A stretch of DNA of 64,000 nucleotides from Chryseolinea serpens (GTDB lineage Bacteria; Bacteroidota; Bacteroidia; Cytophagales; Cyclobacteriaceae): NCBI RefSeq assembly GCF_900129725.1, contig NZ_FQWQ01000001.1, forward strand, positions 310,001 through 374,000, in the 5' to 3' direction. The position numbers and the translations under genes were made by a program. The notes under the pieces were generated by a model, which did no database searches, was not told the origin of the DNA, and worked only from the letters and a program-made list of their open reading frames with translations. Shown here piece by piece: positions 39,315 to 48,188 of this stretch. The number at the start of each line of letters is the position of its first letter. Position 1 is the stretch's first letter.

Positions 39315-39748
39315 ACTTTGGTAACGAAGGGACTGGTAGGTTCCTGGTTCATGGGGGTCAGATAAAAGCCAATCATAAGGTTAGGAAGAGTTTTCCCAAC
39401 TAAAAAATCAAAATCCTGATAATTATTACCTCGCGTGATTCTGGTTGCCGGGGTAACTTTTTAAGAGGGAATTGATCCAAAAAGCGGGCTTTTCAGCCCC
39501 TTACGCGCTGGTTTAAGCAACCTGGCAGGGGTGTGTTCGGTGGAATTTAGAACGGCAAATCGGGATCCGGGTCCGGGGCCATTTCCGGATACCCCGGTTA
39601 GGAACAGCAACGTAGACCCGGCAACGTCATTCACACCGCTTCGGAGGCAGAAGGGTGTGTGGGTAGTTGCGAAGAATGGAGGGTGCACGGCTGGATCATC
39701 CGTTAGAGCATGACCTAACCATTTGAAAAAATCAGCTGCTTATCTTCT
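39315..39748. other. 434-bp gene-free stretch with a GC-rich core
   Basis: No credible gene is visible. The first part is the likely leader of the PAS gene. The core (39460-39710) contains repeated CCGG/GGCC-rich runs around 39570-39600 and short open frames on both strands that lack a ribosome site and any family likeness. It could be a repeat, a structured RNA or degraded DNA. Confidence 0.4.
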
Positions 39749-42013
39749 TTATGTTAGTCGTACAGGTAACTGTCTTATCCGTTTTCCGGTGGCTGCAAAA
39801 ATGGCGTTGCACAGTGCGGGTATGAATGGAGGCACAGGCGGCTCGCCAACGCCCGTAGGCTTGTCGTTGCTTTCCATAATGTGCACGGCGGTCTCGTAGG
39901 GCGAGTCGCTCATGCGGCCCACCAGGTAGTTGTGGAAATTGGATTGCTGAACAGCTCCCCCGGTCACCGTGATCTCACTTTTCAAAGCAAGGCTCGCGGC
40001 GAACGCGGCGCCGCCTTCAAACTGTGCTTTGATCCGCTCCGGGTTAACGGGAGTGCCGCAGTCGACCACATAGTCCACCTTGGGGATCCGGATCTTGTTA
40101 TTGGCATCAACAGTGACTTCCACCACGCAGGCAACATAGGTGAGGAAGCTTCGGTGTGCCGCGAAGCCCTGGCCACTTCCTTTCGGGAGATTTTTTCCCC
40201 AATTTGACTTTTCCCTTGCCGTTTCAATCACCTTCCGGAAACGCGCCGTACTCCACGGGAAGTCCTCCAGTTTTTCGCCATAATTCCAGAATTCTGTTGT
40301 CAGCGAATTGAATTCAATAGAGCGGTCGCTTCCCAGCAAGTCGAGGGCATTTTGGATCGGATCAACACCGCGGGCCTGGGCCACTTCATCCAACGTGCAG
40401 CCTACGGCGTAGGCGTGATGGATATTGGCCACCGACCTCAGCCATCCAATCCGTGTTTTGACGGTGGCTTCCTGAGTTTCGCAGCATACATTTTCAATGG
40501 CAAAGGGCATGTCGATCATGCCCATGCTCAACTCTGCTCCGCTGGCCTCTTTGGCCTTGCTATCCGAAGTGCCATCGATGGGAGGAAAGACAGACCGGTG
40601 GAGCCAGGACGTGACTTTGTTGTTTTCGTCGATGCCGACTTTCAAATGCTGGGCAGCCGGGAAGTGATAGAAGTCATGTTGGATATCATCTTCGCGGGTC
40701 CATAATATTTTCACGGGGGTGCCCATCGTCCTGGAGATGAGCGCGGCTTCGACAACGAAATCCGGTTTTGACTTGCGGCCAAAGGCACCGCCCAGCAGCG
40801 TCACGTTCACGGTCACCGCTTTGATATCGAGCTTCAATGCTTCGGCCAGCGATTTCCTTGCCCCCTGGGGATCCTGCACCGGGGCCCAGACCTCGCACAC
40901 ATTATCGTGTACATGCGCCAGGGCACAAGGCGTCTCCATCGGCGTATGCGAAAGGAGCGGCACCATATAGTCGGCTTCGATTACTTTTTTTGCATTCTTC
41001 AGGGCGCTATCGACTTGTCCATTTTCTCTTCTTACTTTTCCTTTTGTCTTGGCGCGTCGCAGCATATCGCTGTTGTAGGTGTGTGAGTCGTAGTCCGCGT
41101 TGATGCCTTTATTCCAGGTGACCTCGAGCGCTTTGCGGCCTTGCAACGCGGCCCAGGTATTTTCGGCAACAACCACGACTCCGCCGAGGGGCTTATTTAA
41201 GGTGGTGGGAAATCCGGGCGGGTCCAACGTGAAAATTTTTAGCACACCCGGCACTTCCATGGCCTTGTCGGCAACAAAAGACTTCAACCCGGCGCCGGGT
41301 TCGGGATTGCGTTTGATCACGGCGATCTTTGTGTTGGGAAGGTGATTGTTGTCGAGACCGAACTTGGCTTTGCCTGTTACAATGTCTTTCAAGTCGACAA
41401 TGGAACTTTGCTTGGCGATGTACTTAAAATCTTTTGGCGATTTCAAGGTCACGCTGCTTTCTGCGGGGATGGGTAATGCGGCCGCTTTTTCGGCGAGATA
41501 ACCGAAGCCAAGCGATTTTCCGGAGCTGTGGACTACCTCATGATTTTGTGCTTTGCATTCCGAGACGTCCACGCCCCACTCTTTGGCGGCGGCCTGCTCC
41601 AGGAGTAGGCGCACCGTTGCGCCCGCCTTTCTCAGCGGGGTGAAAAACATTCTCACGCTATAGGAACCATCGGTATTTTGATCGCCGTATTTTTCATCGG
41701 CGACGGCCTGCACGACCTTCACCCGGTTCCAGTCGGCTTCCATTTCATCGGCCATGACGAGAGGAAGACTGGTGCGTATTCCCGTTCCCATTTCAGACCG
41801 GTGGGCAATGAGCGTAACGTCGCCATTGCCGTTAAGACTGATGAACAGGCTTGGCGTAAAAACAAAATCCGGATTGCCCGTGAGTTTTTTTGTGGTATCC
41901 GAACAACTGAAGCTGATGCCCAGCAACAATCCAGACACACTCATGGAAGTGGATTTCAGAAAGTCGCGGCGGCTGACTTTGAATATCGTGGACTCGTTTA
42001 ATGCTGTCTTCAT
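39749..42013 (-). CDS. molybdopterin-binding subunit of an aldehyde/isoquinoline-type oxidoreductase
   Basis: The 754-residue protein starts with a twin-arginine signal ([20 protein letters not shown]), so it is exported folded with its cofactor. It is the large subunit of the xanthine dehydrogenase family in the IorB-like branch, which has two tandem Moco-binding regions: [20 protein letters not shown] near residue 400 and a C-terminal [20 protein letters not shown] with the catalytic glutamate. It should oxidise an aldehyde or N-heterocycle in the periplasm. It is coupled by a 4-base overlap to the iron-sulfur subunit at 42010 and lacks a separate FAD subunit, as expected for this branch, which passes electrons to a cytochrome. 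Confidence 0.92.
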   Translation of the reverse strand: MKTALNESTIFKVSRRDFLKSTSMSVSGLLLGISFSCSDTTKKLTGNPDFVFTPSLFISLNGNGDVTLIAHRSEMGTGIRTSLPLVMADEMEADWNRVKVVQAVADEKYGDQNTDGSYSVRMFFTPLRKAGATVRLLLEQAAAKEWGVDVSECKAQNHEVVHSSGKSLGFGYLAEKAAALPIPAESSVTLKSPKDFKYIAKQSSIVDLKDIVTGKAKFGLDNNHLPNTKIAVIKRNPEPGAGLKSFVADKAMEVPGVLKIFTLDPPGFPTTLNKPLGGVVVVAENTWAALQGRKALEVTWNKGINADYDSHTYNSDMLRRAKTKGKVRRENGQVDSALKNAKKVIEADYMVPLLSHTPMETPCALAHVHDNVCEVWAPVQDPQGARKSLAEALKLDIKAVTVNVTLLGGAFGRKSKPDFVVEAALISRTMGTPVKILWTREDDIQHDFYHFPAAQHLKVGIDENNKVTSWLHRSVFPPIDGTSDSKAKEASGAELSMGMIDMPFAIENVCCETQEATVKTRIGWLRSVANIHHAYAVGCTLDEVAQARGVDPIQNALDLLGSDRSIEFNSLTTEFWNYGEKLEDFPWSTARFRKVIETAREKSNWGKNLPKGSGQGFAAHRSFLTYVACVVEVTVDANNKIRIPKVDYVVDCGTPVNPERIKAQFEGGAAFAASLALKSEITVTGGAVQQSNFHNYLVGRMSDSPYETAVHIMESNDKPTGVGEPPVPPFIPALCNAIFAATGKRIRQLPVRLT

Positions 42014-42477
42014 TTGGCTGTTGTGTTAGGGGCCCGCTTAATGGCTTTCCTGATCCGCTCATAGGTGCCGCACCGGCAAATATTTCCCGACATGGCGGTT
42101 TCGATATCCTGGTCATTTGGCGCCGGGTTCTTGGCCAGCAGCGCTACCGCCGACATGATCTGGCCGGCTTGACAATACCCGCATTGCGGAACATTCTCAT
42201 CCATCCAGGCTTGCTGAACCGGGTGGACTTTGTCTGCCGATGCGATCCCTTCGATGGTGGTCACTTTCTTATTTCCGATGGTCGACACCGGCGTGGAGCA
42301 TGACCGGACGGGCGTGCCATCGAGGTGCACCGTGCAGGCTCCGCATTGGGCCATGCCACAACCGAATTTTGTTCCTGTAAGACTGAGGTTGTCGCGGAGC
42401 ACCCAAAGCAGCGGCGTATTGGGGACGGCTTCCACCTCACGATTTTCGCCGTTGACGACGAGTTGGTAAGTTGCCAT
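42010..42477 (-). CDS. (2Fe-2S)-binding subunit of the molybdenum oxidoreductase
   Basis: This 155-residue IorA-type protein carries both clusters: the plant-ferredoxin set [17 protein letters not shown] plus a later Cys, and the second set CGYCQAGQ with GNICRCGTY. It has no signal peptide; it would ride out with the Tat-exported large subunit. The start at 42477 ([18 protein letters not shown]) is chosen because a good promoter (42498-42530) lies immediately upstream. It is the first gene of the operon and overlaps the large-subunit gene by 4 bases. Confidence 0.92.
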   Translation of the reverse strand: MATYQLVVNGENREVEAVPNTPLLWVLRDNLSLTGTKFGCGMAQCGACTVHLDGTPVRSCSTPVSTIGNKKVTTIEGIASADKVHPVQQAWMDENVPQCGYCQAGQIMSAVALLAKNPAPNDQDIETAMSGNICRCGTYERIRKAIKRAPNTTAK

Positions 42478-42497
42478 GATGAAGGAATTGTTTTTTT

Positions 42498-42530
42498 TGA
42501 AGGTAATGAAATTAAGAGAACGGTACAAAA
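42498..42530 (-). promoter_or_regulatory. promoter of the molybdenum oxidoreductase operon
   Basis: Reading on the minus strand: TTTTG, 20 bases, then TACCTTCA (plus-strand tgaaggta at 42498-42505 and caaaa at 42526-42530). This fits TTTG-N19-21-TAnnTTTG with two changes in the -7 element. The ATG at 42477 is about 20 bases downstream. Confidence 0.45.
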
Positions 42531-42625
42531 CGATCGGCGGATTTAGAAAGCGGATTGGGAGTGTAAATTTTTTAGGGTGAGCAGAGCATTACTCAATCGA
42601 TAGCAGTGACGCCGTCATCCGTGAA

Positions 42626-42658
42626 TTTGGATAAACTTCAAATATTATACTATCTTCA
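42626..42658 (+). promoter_or_regulatory. promoter of the quinohemoprotein gene
   Basis: TTTG (42626-42629), 21 bases, then TATCTTCA (42651-42658). It lies downstream of all upstream in-frame start candidates and 31 bases before the GTG at 42690, which supports that GTG as the start. Confidence 0.4.
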
Positions 42659-42689
42659 CTTTGTTCCACTAAACCCCACACCACATTCT

Positions 42690-44801
42690 GTGAAAAACAA
42701 ATGGTACTTCCTGTTGCTTTTCGTTGTCATCTTCAGCTGCCAAAACGAGAAACCCAAAGGTTGGATTGATCAGGCTCGTTTACAAGACCGCCAGGCTGCC
42801 GACTGGCTGACCACCGGCGGCAATCAAAACATGCAGCACTATTCTCCGCTGGATCAGATCAATGCAGGAAATGTAAAAGACCTGGGGTTTGCCTGGGAAT
42901 ACGACGCCAGTTCACACATTGGCAATGTGCCGCGCGGTCTGGAGGCCACGCCCATTGTGGCGGATGGGATCATGTACACCTCCGGCGCTTGGGGAGCCGT
43001 GTTTGCGCTGGATGCCAAAACCGGGAAAGAGCTTTGGTCATTCAAACCAAAAGTAGATCCCTCATATGTTCGCCGGTCGTGCTGTGACGTGGTGAACCGC
43101 GGCGTCGCCGTCTGGGAAGGAAAAGTATATGTGGGCACGCTGGATGGATTTCTCATTTGTCTCGATGCGCAGGACGGCAAAGTGCTGTGGAGTGCCGATA
43201 CGTTTACCGATAGGACCAAAGCCTACACCATCACCAGCCCGCCGCAGGTCGCGGGCAGCATCGTGATGATCGGCAATTCCGGTTCTGAATTTGGCGTGCG
43301 CGGTTACGTTACCGCCTATGATCTGAAAACCGGTGAACAAAAATGGCGCTTCTTCATCGTGCCCGGCGATCCGGCCAACGGCAATGAAAGCCCCGAAATG
43401 GAGATCGCGGCCAAAACCTGGGACCCTAAATCGCATTGGCAAAGTGGAGGAGGAGGGACGTCGTGGGGCGAATCGGCTTATGATGCCGAACTTAATTTGC
43501 TCTATGTGGGCACCGGCAATGCCGCCCCATACCCGATCTGGTTCAGAAGCCCATCCGGTGGCGACAATTTATATCTGGCTTGCATCCTCGCCATCAACCC
43601 CGACACGGGAAGATTGGTCTGGCACTATCAAACCACGCCCGGAGAGATCTGGGACTATACGGCCACGCAAAATATTGTGCTGGCCGATGTCGAAATAAAG
43701 GGCAAGCCCCGGAAAATCTTAATGCAGGCACCCAAGAATGGTTTCTTTTACGTGTTGGATAGAGCCACGGGTGAACTGATCTCAGCAGAAAAATATACAC
43801 GGGTCAATTGGGCCAGTCATGTCGATTTGAAGACCGGGCGACCAGTGTTGACCGAACAAGGACAATGGTACAAGGACAAAACAAAACTTGTCGTGCCTTA
43901 CCTGGGCGGCGGACATGTGTGGCAGCCGATGTCCTTCAATCCGAACACGGGATTGGTTTACTTGCCGGAGCGGTCGGTGCCCCAGGTGTTCAAAACGTTC
44001 GACACCTACCAATGGCTGCCCGACGTAGACAACACGAACCTGGACTATGCAGAGATGTATAAATTCCGGAAGCATGTTCTCGACCAGGTGAAAAATTCAG
44101 AAGACACCATTCGCACAGAAAGTTTGCTGGCCTGGAATCCCGTCACGCAACAGGTTGCCTGGAAATTTCCCGACGGCGGTCCCGATGGTGGGACCATGTC
44201 GACGCCCGAACTGGTATTCCAGGGAACACGGACCGGGTATTTCAATGTGCACAACGCAAAAACAGGAGAGAAGCTGAAGTCGATCTTCACGGGCAACGGG
44301 ATCATGGCAGCCCCCACAACCTATAGCATAGACGGCGAACAGTATGTTGCCGTGATGGCAGCCTATGGAGGAGCGGAGACGAGCGGCTATTTGCCGGATG
44401 CCGTCATCTATCAATACGAAAACAAAGCGCGGATCATCGCCTTCAAACTGGGAGGAGGAGAAACACCGCTACCACCAAAAAAGAAACCCGTAGAAACACC
44501 CGCGCCGCCCGCGATGAAAATACGGGAAGACCTGATCGAGCGGGGAGCTTATCTCTACAATTTCTATTGCGACATTTGCCACGGCAAGTTTGGCGACCGT
44601 CATTTGTCGCAGCATCCCGACTTGTCCAAATTGCCGGAAGCCAAGCACCTTTTGTTCAATGATATCTTGTTAAAGGGTATTCTGTCGCAAAATGGAATGG
44701 CCAGCTTTAGCAATTCGCTGAGTGAAGCCGACGTGGAAGCCATTCACAGTTTCTTGCTAAAAAAACAGACCGAGCTGTATACTAAATCCCAATCAAAATG
44801 A
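42690..44801 (+). CDS. quinohemoprotein (PQQ) alcohol dehydrogenase lipoprotein with C-terminal cytochrome c
   Basis: From a GTG start, the 703-residue protein has a lipoprotein signal (VKNKWYFLLLFVVIFSC). The PQQ propeller is of the methanol/ethanol dehydrogenase type: adjacent cysteines Cys131-Cys132 (RRSCCDVVNRG) that form the vicinal disulfide near PQQ, the calcium and PQQ face in GGTSWGESAYD, and the repeat FYVLDRATGELISAEKYTRV. A linker rich in Pro and Lys leads to a cytochrome c domain with CDICH (Cys627-His631) and an axial Met likely in NGMASFSNSLSE. It should oxidise alcohols in the periplasm. It is divergent from the molybdenum oxidoreductase, which could take the resulting aldehyde; that pairing is inference. 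Confidence 0.92.
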   Translation: MKNKWYFLLLFVVIFSCQNEKPKGWIDQARLQDRQAADWLTTGGNQNMQHYSPLDQINAGNVKDLGFAWEYDASSHIGNVPRGLEATPIVADGIMYTSGAWGAVFALDAKTGKELWSFKPKVDPSYVRRSCCDVVNRGVAVWEGKVYVGTLDGFLICLDAQDGKVLWSADTFTDRTKAYTITSPPQVAGSIVMIGNSGSEFGVRGYVTAYDLKTGEQKWRFFIVPGDPANGNESPEMEIAAKTWDPKSHWQSGGGGTSWGESAYDAELNLLYVGTGNAAPYPIWFRSPSGGDNLYLACILAINPDTGRLVWHYQTTPGEIWDYTATQNIVLADVEIKGKPRKILMQAPKNGFFYVLDRATGELISAEKYTRVNWASHVDLKTGRPVLTEQGQWYKDKTKLVVPYLGGGHVWQPMSFNPNTGLVYLPERSVPQVFKTFDTYQWLPDVDNTNLDYAEMYKFRKHVLDQVKNSEDTIRTESLLAWNPVTQQVAWKFPDGGPDGGTMSTPELVFQGTRTGYFNVHNAKTGEKLKSIFTGNGIMAAPTTYSIDGEQYVAVMAAYGGAETSGYLPDAVIYQYENKARIIAFKLGGGETPLPPKKKPVETPAPPAMKIREDLIERGAYLYNFYCDICHGKFGDRHLSQHPDLSKLPEAKHLLFNDILLKGILSQNGMASFSNSLSEADVEAIHSFLLKKQTELYTKSQSK

Positions 44802-45153
44802 TTTCTCCGTTGCGTTAGCGTGTCTCCGTTTTGGAGTTCAGACTTATGCGTTGTGACGATTATTGACCCGACTGAAAATATTGTTTTCAGTTGATTGTAA
44901 AATATAGCTTCGTTGTTTAACTTCGTCATCAGAGCCCATCTATTTACTACCAAGATACTGGTAGTGTATAGTTGGGCTTTTTGTTTGTTCGCTTCCGGTT
45001 CCTTGACCTAATCCTTAGTATAGTAGCAAAGTTCTGGGTTCCCATTTTTCGGGGAGGGATGTTGCTATTATCACATCACGGCACGCATCGTCCAGGAGAT
45101 TTTGAATCGAAAATAACATCACTTCAATCAGTACAAATCGTTAACACTTTTTT
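44802..45153. other. 352-bp intergenic region with a terminator and a small hairpin
   Basis: It holds a 7-bp stem (CTGAAAA / TTTTCAG, 44872-44890) and the long terminator at 44933-44985. The last 160 bases must carry the promoter of the operon starting at 45154, but no clear TAnnTTTG was found; a T run ends at the start codon. No gene is supported here. Confidence 0.5.
44933..44985 (+). terminator. terminator of the quinohemoprotein gene
   Basis: AGCCCA (44933-44938) pairs with TGGGCT (44973-44978), enclosing a second perfect stem ACTACCA / TGGTAGT, followed by TTTTTG. The long two-part stem with a T run fits an intrinsic terminator for the gene ending at 44801. Confidence 0.7.
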
Positions 45154-47082
45154 ATGACAGGAGCCATTGCATTAGATGTCGTTATCGGGTTGGTTTTTAT
45201 TTATTTGTTGTACAGCCTGTTCGCCACCATTATTTGTGAGATCATCGCTGTGCAATTGGGTATTCGCGAACGGAACCTGAAACAGGCGATCCGCAGAATG
45301 TTGGAGGACTTTCCGGAAACCTCGGAAAATAAGGTTGTCGCATTTGGCAAACAAGTGAGCCTGTCGATCTCTGAAATGTTTGAGAATTCCATGGGCCCGG
45401 CGGCCTGTGTGTTTTATCATCTCCCCATTATCAAATACTTCGCACGGAATACCTTCCATAGTAAGCCGGCTTACATCACGAAACAGAATTTCTCAAAAGC
45501 GGTCCTTGAAATATTTCGACGCTATGGCGGCGGCGATGACCTGAGTGATCTGGAGAAAATTCAAAACGTTCTGCAAGGGAAGATCCAGCACACGGAAGTG
45601 CTCAAGTCCTTGAAGGATGCCATCGATATCAACTCTGACACTAAAAAGCCGTATGAGCCAGGCGACAAAAGAGATTACAACGTGATTTTTAATGCGCTGA
45701 AGAAAGAAATCGAGGGCGTAGATATTAAGGTCTCCAGTTTGGATACGGCGCAGCGCATCATCTTTGATGAAATTAAAAAGTTAATGCTGTCTGTGAAGGC
45801 GGACGACAAAAAAGATTACAACGCGATTTTTGATGCGTTGAAAGAAAAGATAGCAGGCAACGATGAGAAGGTCTCAAGTTTAAACAAGGCGCAGCGCATC
45901 ATCTTTGATAAAATTGAAAAGTTAATGGCGTCTGCGAAGAGCGATAAAGACAAAAAGGCGGTCGACAAAGATTACGACGCGATTTTTGATGCGTTGAAAG
46001 AAAAGATAGCAGGCAACGATAAGAAGGTCTCAAGTTTGGACACGGCGCAGCGCAACGTCTTGAATGAAATTGAAAAGTTAATGGGGTCTGCGGAGAGCGA
46101 AAAAGACAAAAAGGCGGCGGTGTATCGCGTGGATGAAATGCTGAATTTATTTGGGCATGAAACCCGAAGTCACCTGACCTCTCTCCTGAAGGATGCCAAC
46201 AACGACCTCCTGAAGTTCAAGCTTCACCTCGAGCAATGGTTCGAGGACACCATGGACCGGGCTTCGGGATGGTATAAACAAAAGATCCAGGTGGTGCTGC
46301 TCATCGTGGGGTTCATCATCGCCATCTGCTTTAATGCCAACACCTTGGCCATCGTCCATAAACTGTCCGTAGACAAGGATGCCCGCGAGAAAATGGTAGA
46401 GCGGGCAACGCGCGCGATGAGCGATCCCAAAACAAAGTTGAACGTCGACAAGGCAGGAAAGCTTGGCGATACGGCCGCGACCGAGGCGAATGAAAAGGCG
46501 AGGCTGGACTCCTTGAAGACCATTCAGCGTGAAGTGCAGCAACAACTTGACGATGCCAACTCCTTGCTTGGGAGTGGTTGGGTCGATCTCCCGGACAACC
46601 TTCCGTTAGTACCCTGGACACCCGCAGCGGAAGATAGCGCACGCAAGTTGAAGAACAGAGGGTTCCTTGATTATGCGGTCGTCGATGTCTTGGTCGGAGA
46701 TTCGGTAAATAGGAAGATCCTGAAGTTTCCGCAGGGGATGACCTCAGGGGTACTGAGTTGTCTGGAGGAGCGAGACGTTTGGAGTAGTGCTGAGGTGTTC
46801 ACGGGCGCCAATACGACCGGAACAAAAATCGCGGTCGACAATAGTTTTGGCGGATATTTTTTTTACCTGTGGAGTAATATTTTCTCAGCTGCGTTCTGGG
46901 GTTATTTGCTCACGGCGGTAGCCATTTCACTGGGCGCGCCATTCTGGTTCGACATGTTGAATAAACTCATTCAGATCCGGGGGGCTGTAAAAGAGCCGAC
47001 ACAAACCCAGGTAGCCGGCGGCACAGCGTCGAAAGACACAGGCCTTTCCGATCCTGCCCATCCGTTAAACCGAAAAGGGTAA
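45154..47082 (+). CDS. large membrane protein with three internal repeats, function unknown
   Basis: This 642-residue protein has an N-terminal membrane helix (GLVFIYLLYSLFATIICEII, residues 12-31), a long charged cytoplasmic or periplasmic part, a second helix near 380-396 (VVLLIVGFIIAICF), and a C-terminal hydrophobic pair (568-605) ending FWFDMLNKLIQIRG. Similar end-helix proteins of unknown function occur in other bacteria. Residues 170-322 hold three tandem units of 47-52 residues (DYNAIFDALKEKIAGND, then SSLDTAQRIIFDEIKKLM), rich in Lys and Asp, likely helical. No enzyme motif was seen. The protease gene follows after 6 bases, so the two are almost certainly co-expressed. Confidence 0.75.
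   Translation: MTGAIALDVVIGLVFIYLLYSLFATIICEIIAVQLGIRERNLKQAIRRMLEDFPETSENKVVAFGKQVSLSISEMFENSMGPAACVFYHLPIIKYFARNTFHSKPAYITKQNFSKAVLEIFRRYGGGDDLSDLEKIQNVLQGKIQHTEVLKSLKDAIDINSDTKKPYEPGDKRDYNVIFNALKKEIEGVDIKVSSLDTAQRIIFDEIKKLMLSVKADDKKDYNAIFDALKEKIAGNDEKVSSLNKAQRIIFDKIEKLMASAKSDKDKKAVDKDYDAIFDALKEKIAGNDKKVSSLDTAQRNVLNEIEKLMGSAESEKDKKAAVYRVDEMLNLFGHETRSHLTSLLKDANNDLLKFKLHLEQWFEDTMDRASGWYKQKIQVVLLIVGFIIAICFNANTLAIVHKLSVDKDAREKMVERATRAMSDPKTKLNVDKAGKLGDTAATEANEKARLDSLKTIQREVQQQLDDANSLLGSGWVDLPDNLPLVPWTPAAEDSARKLKNRGFLDYAVVDVLVGDSVNRKILKFPQGMTSGVLSCLEERDVWSSAEVFTGANTTGTKIAVDNSFGGYFFYLWSNIFSAAFWGYLLTAVAISLGAPFWFDMLNKLIQIRGAVKEPTQTQVAGGTASKDTGLSDPAHPLNRKG
45661..46119 (+). repeat. three tandem coding repeats in the membrane protein
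   Basis: Units start about 45661, 45805 and 45964. Units 2 and 3 are nearly identical in DNA over long stretches, including silent positions, while unit 1 is more diverged. This suggests a recent duplication of an older repeat. Frame is kept throughout. Confidence 0.8.
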
Positions 47083-47088
47083 GCCATC

Positions 47089-48183
47089 ATGAAACTAGTG
47101 GTCAAGGATTTTCTGAACGTGCGGGTAGGAGACCCCAATGTCAATGCGCCAAGCTTTCAGTACCTCGCGCCGGGAAGCGAAGTGGAGGTGGATGGACGGT
47201 TATACAAAGGCGGGGAATTTGAAAAAATAAACACCTGGTACAAGGATGCCGCGAACAACTACTACTGGAGTGGCGGTTTCGCGGTGGAGAAAATTGTAAC
47301 GCCCACGGAGTTCGATCCGGCGAAAATGAGCTGGGGGCACGAACGGTATAATCTTCCGTTCATATGGAACAAGCTGAAGACCACAGGGGAGGGCATAACG
47401 GTCGCCGTGATCGACACCGGCGCCGACACGCACCACGAGGATCTGGCGACAAAAATCAATCCGCTGTCAAAGAGCTTTGTTGGTGACGCGGGAAATTTCA
47501 ACGATACCGATGGTCATGGTACAACCATGGCAGGGATCATTGGCGCCAGTGGAAAAAGCAAAGTATTCGGCGTGGCACCGGGAGCCGGGTTGTTAATTCT
47601 GAAAGCTTCTGAGCACAAACGGGGTGGGGATGTGAAACTTTTTGCCAAGGCCCTGGACTACGCGGCGGATATAGCTGCCGTGGATATTATTTCTTTCAGC
47701 ACGGTTCTCCCTGACGATGCCGATCTGAAGACGGCTATTGGCAAATGCCACGCGAAAGGGAAAGTGGTCATCGCAGCCATTGGTAACGCAAGGGATATCA
47801 GCATCCCCGAAGGGCCCGATGTGAATACTTTTCCAGCGTGCTACGATAACGTGATCGCCATTGGGGCCTTTGACCCGGCAGGAAATATTGTTCCATTTTC
47901 AAACTGGAATCCACAGTTGGATTTATTGGCGCCCGGGGATTTATCGGTGTTGACCACCACCCTGAACAACGGCCGCGGTTTTGGCGGCGGCACCAGCATT
48001 GCGACCGCATTTACGGCGGGCTGCCTGGCCTTGCTGCTCGCTTCTGCAAAGGGAAAGACCAGCAAAGATAAATGTATCGAAGCGATCTTCTCCACGTGCG
48101 ACGATATCGGCCCGACGATCGGAAGGGATATTCGAAGCGGACGCGGACTACTGAATTTAAGAAATGCAATTACTAAACTATAA
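47089..48183 (+). CDS. S8 (subtilisin-like) serine peptidase without a signal peptide, N-terminal SH3-like domain
   Basis: This 364-residue protein starts with a small beta-rich module that reads like a bacterial SH3 domain (LNVRVGD near residue 9, then WYKDAANNYYWSGGFAVEKI, residues 50-69). The subtilisin domain follows with Asp109 (VAVIDTGAD), His143 (DGHGTTMAG), oxyanion Asn233 (AAIGNA) and Ser303 (GGTSIATAF), so the triad is complete. There is no signal peptide, propeptide or type IX domain, unlike usual secreted subtilases, so it likely acts in the cytoplasm. It sits in the middle of a three-gene operon with 6- and 5-base gaps. The neighbours, one in the inner membrane and one exported, are its likely partners or targets. 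Confidence 0.88.
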   Translation: MKLVVKDFLNVRVGDPNVNAPSFQYLAPGSEVEVDGRLYKGGEFEKINTWYKDAANNYYWSGGFAVEKIVTPTEFDPAKMSWGHERYNLPFIWNKLKTTGEGITVAVIDTGADTHHEDLATKINPLSKSFVGDAGNFNDTDGHGTTMAGIIGASGKSKVFGVAPGAGLLILKASEHKRGGDVKLFAKALDYAADIAAVDIISFSTVLPDDADLKTAIGKCHAKGKVVIAAIGNARDISIPEGPDVNTFPACYDNVIAIGAFDPAGNIVPFSNWNPQLDLLAPGDLSVLTTTLNNGRGFGGGTSIATAFTAGCLALLLASAKGKTSKDKCIEAIFSTCDDIGPTIGRDIRSGRGLLNLRNAITKL

Positions 48184-48188
48184 GTGTT

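Noticed and set aside
39461-39713. Short open frames on both strands in the gene-free stretch
   Set aside because: They overlap each other, lack ribosome sites and have low-complexity Pro/Gly wording. No evidence of coding.
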